Shown: positions 62,800-64,000 of the stretch, piece after piece
How positions within the stretch are numbered: the first letter of the stretch is position 1
How the letters are laid out: every line of letters starts with the position of its first letter
Assembly: GCF_024586455.1 (NCBI RefSeq)
Contig: NW_026089622.1
Span: forward strand, 36,373,859-36,437,858
From: Bactrocera neohumeralis
Lineage: Eukaryota; Arthropoda; Insecta; Diptera; Tephritidae
Direction: 5' to 3'
Length of the DNA stretch: 64,000 nt
The notes under the pieces: generated by a model
Databases searched by the model: none
The model's input: the letters and a program-made list of their open reading frames with translations, nothing else
What the model was told of the DNA's origin: nothing
Program-made: the position numbers and the translations under genes

Positions 62800-63045
62800 A
62801 CGCTACTCTCGTAGCATTTCATTTTACTCTTGCTACCGCTCTCACTTTGTCGGGAGCCGCAGCATAGCCTTAGCATAAAGTATGTGCTCTATTCTGCTCC
62901 GAGTTTTGTTAGGTAAAAAACTATAGCTGGAGCGAGAGCAAAAAATTAAATTCTGCGCTATGCTCTGGCGTCGTAACGGTAAAAATTGGGAGCGGTAGCA
63001 CAGCAGAGCAAATGAAAATTTTCATGTGCTACAGCTCCCGAATGT
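62800..63045. repeat. Probable MITE with imperfect inverted ends
   Basis: CATTTTACTCTTGCTACCGC (about 62820) and GCGGTAGCACAGCAGAGCAA (about 62993) form an imperfect inverted pair; GCTACTCTCGTAGC (62802-62815) is a hairpin. Several GAGC/GCTC motifs lie inside. No protein. Confidence 0.5.
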
Positions 63046-63104
63046 GTTTGTTGTTTTTTTTTTCTTTTTTTTGCTATTTTCTGGCATTTACAAGTATGGT
63101 ACAA

Positions 63105-63340
63105 GTTGGTATATAAAAGAAAGTCGTTTATAACTCAAGAACGGCTGAACCGATTTGGCTTAAAATTGGTGGGGAGGTAGTTTAGAAGCAGGGCAAGGAC
63201 ATAGGATACATTTTATCTCTTTATACTAAATTTCAATACAGCTCATAAGTACAAAAATTATATTTCAAATCATAAGCATTTGTTCAAAATTTATGTAAGA
63301 ATCATTTGAAAATTTTAGTAATTCAAAAATAGAAAGAAAT
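63105..63340. repeat. Dispersed repeat (AACGGCTGAACCGATTTGG family), forward copy
   Basis: Contains GAACGGCTGAACCGATTTGG (63141-63160) and is the forward counterpart of 45480-45740. It also shares GGACATAGGATACATTTTAT and AAGCATTTGTTCAAAATTTA with that copy. Confidence 0.65.
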
Positions 63341-64000
63341 AAGTAAAAATTTCCATTTCCAAACATGCTTAGTATATGGGTTATACTGATTTTGCTTCTT
63401 AACTAGGTAGTTTTTTTTAAGACGAGCCCGTCAGATATATTTAATATCACAACAAAAAATGGCATTGGAATTTTCATCGTCAAGGCACTGCGGATACTTT
63501 GCTAGATTATTGGTCAAGGACGCAAATGCATTCATAACAAACCAAACGCGATATCTAACATAAAGATATAACGACTAATTGGAGTGTTGATAAAAAGGTT
63601 TATGATAATTTTAGATATACAGAAATCTTTTCGATTCTTTGAAATATACATTGAAGTATGTATATGCGAACAATTTCAAACTAATTCTTCCTAAAAAATT
63701 ATAAAATTACTAAATATTGGGAATGGTAGAATAGAACTGCAAATACACAGTGCAATGGATTAAAACTGGTACTTGTAATCAGTAGATGAATATTATTATT
63801 ATTACATTTATTAGGAAAAATATACAGGCTATTAAACCTAATGATAAGGAGGAGTGCGAGCAGCTTTGGCCATCGACTCCGATATTATAACAAATCTATC
63901 TTATATCATATTATGTATGTTACATTCCACTAGAAAATTATAAATACATGTAATATTTTCAAAAGATGGTGTTTTTAACAGTGTTTGATATTGAGCAGAA
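63341..64000. other. AT-rich interval to the window end
   Basis: No gene, RNA or clear repeat end is recognisable. A short ATT microsatellite is at about 63793-63803. Confidence 0.4.

Overview
The window looks like fly (dipteran, most likely tephritid-like) pericentromeric or otherwise heterochromatic DNA. It is almost wall-to-wall nested transposable elements in AT-rich sequence. The one clear cellular gene is the first two coding exons of a homologue of the mitochondrial complex I subunit NDUFB2 (Drosophila ND-AGGG), at 49230-49504. The organism call is inference: dipteran-type element families (BEL/Pao, errantivirus-like gypsy, jockey, LOA, R1-like, piggyBac, mariner/Tc1, Harbinger), short GT-AG introns and ATACATATGTA-type simple sequence.

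Layout. 1-1757: 3' part of an RTE-like LINE. 1758-2156 and 9151-9214: the two halves of one errantivirus env 3' end, split by a BEL/Pao element (2157-9150, minus strand) that has both LTRs, a 5-bp target duplication and a tRNA-Tyr-like primer site, but most of pol is gone. Its long leader carries runs of hairpins and a nested pogo-like MITE. 9215-18540: errantivirus-like sequence (LTR start, a dispersed DNA repeat, then gag, protease, a tandem double-hairpin array, env and 3' LTR), interrupted by a 2.76-kb piggyBac (12766-15529) with intact TTAA duplications and a broken transposase. 18545-27720: a jockey-type LINE split by an R1-like LINE (19305-24775, minus) and an RTE-like tail. 27721-33010: Tc1 and LINE debris. 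34193-38504: a Ty3/gypsy provirus with two 228-bp LTRs about 2% apart but a disabled interior. 38795-44240: a LOA-type LINE on the minus strand with both ORFs open. 44241-49080: Harbinger and mariner remnants and dispersed repeats. 49230-49504: the ND-AGGG-like exons. 50899-61702: an unusual circularly permuted gypsy/errantivirus-like copy on the minus strand. It has a single central LTR (split by a 3.9-kb LINE with a 10-bp target duplication), gag-pro-RT on one side, RT-RNase H-integrase on the other, and about 600 bp of RT repeated at both outer ends. 61714-64000: MITE-like repeats and AT-rich sequence.

The most novel signal is structural. In two unrelated LTR elements (the BEL leader at about 6062-7477 and the errantivirus interior at 15779-16282) there are repeated units of two adjacent hairpins whose stems differ between units by compensatory changes. 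Most coding sequence here is decayed. No operon-like cooperation applies; the relationships are insertions of one element into another, and these let the order of events be read.
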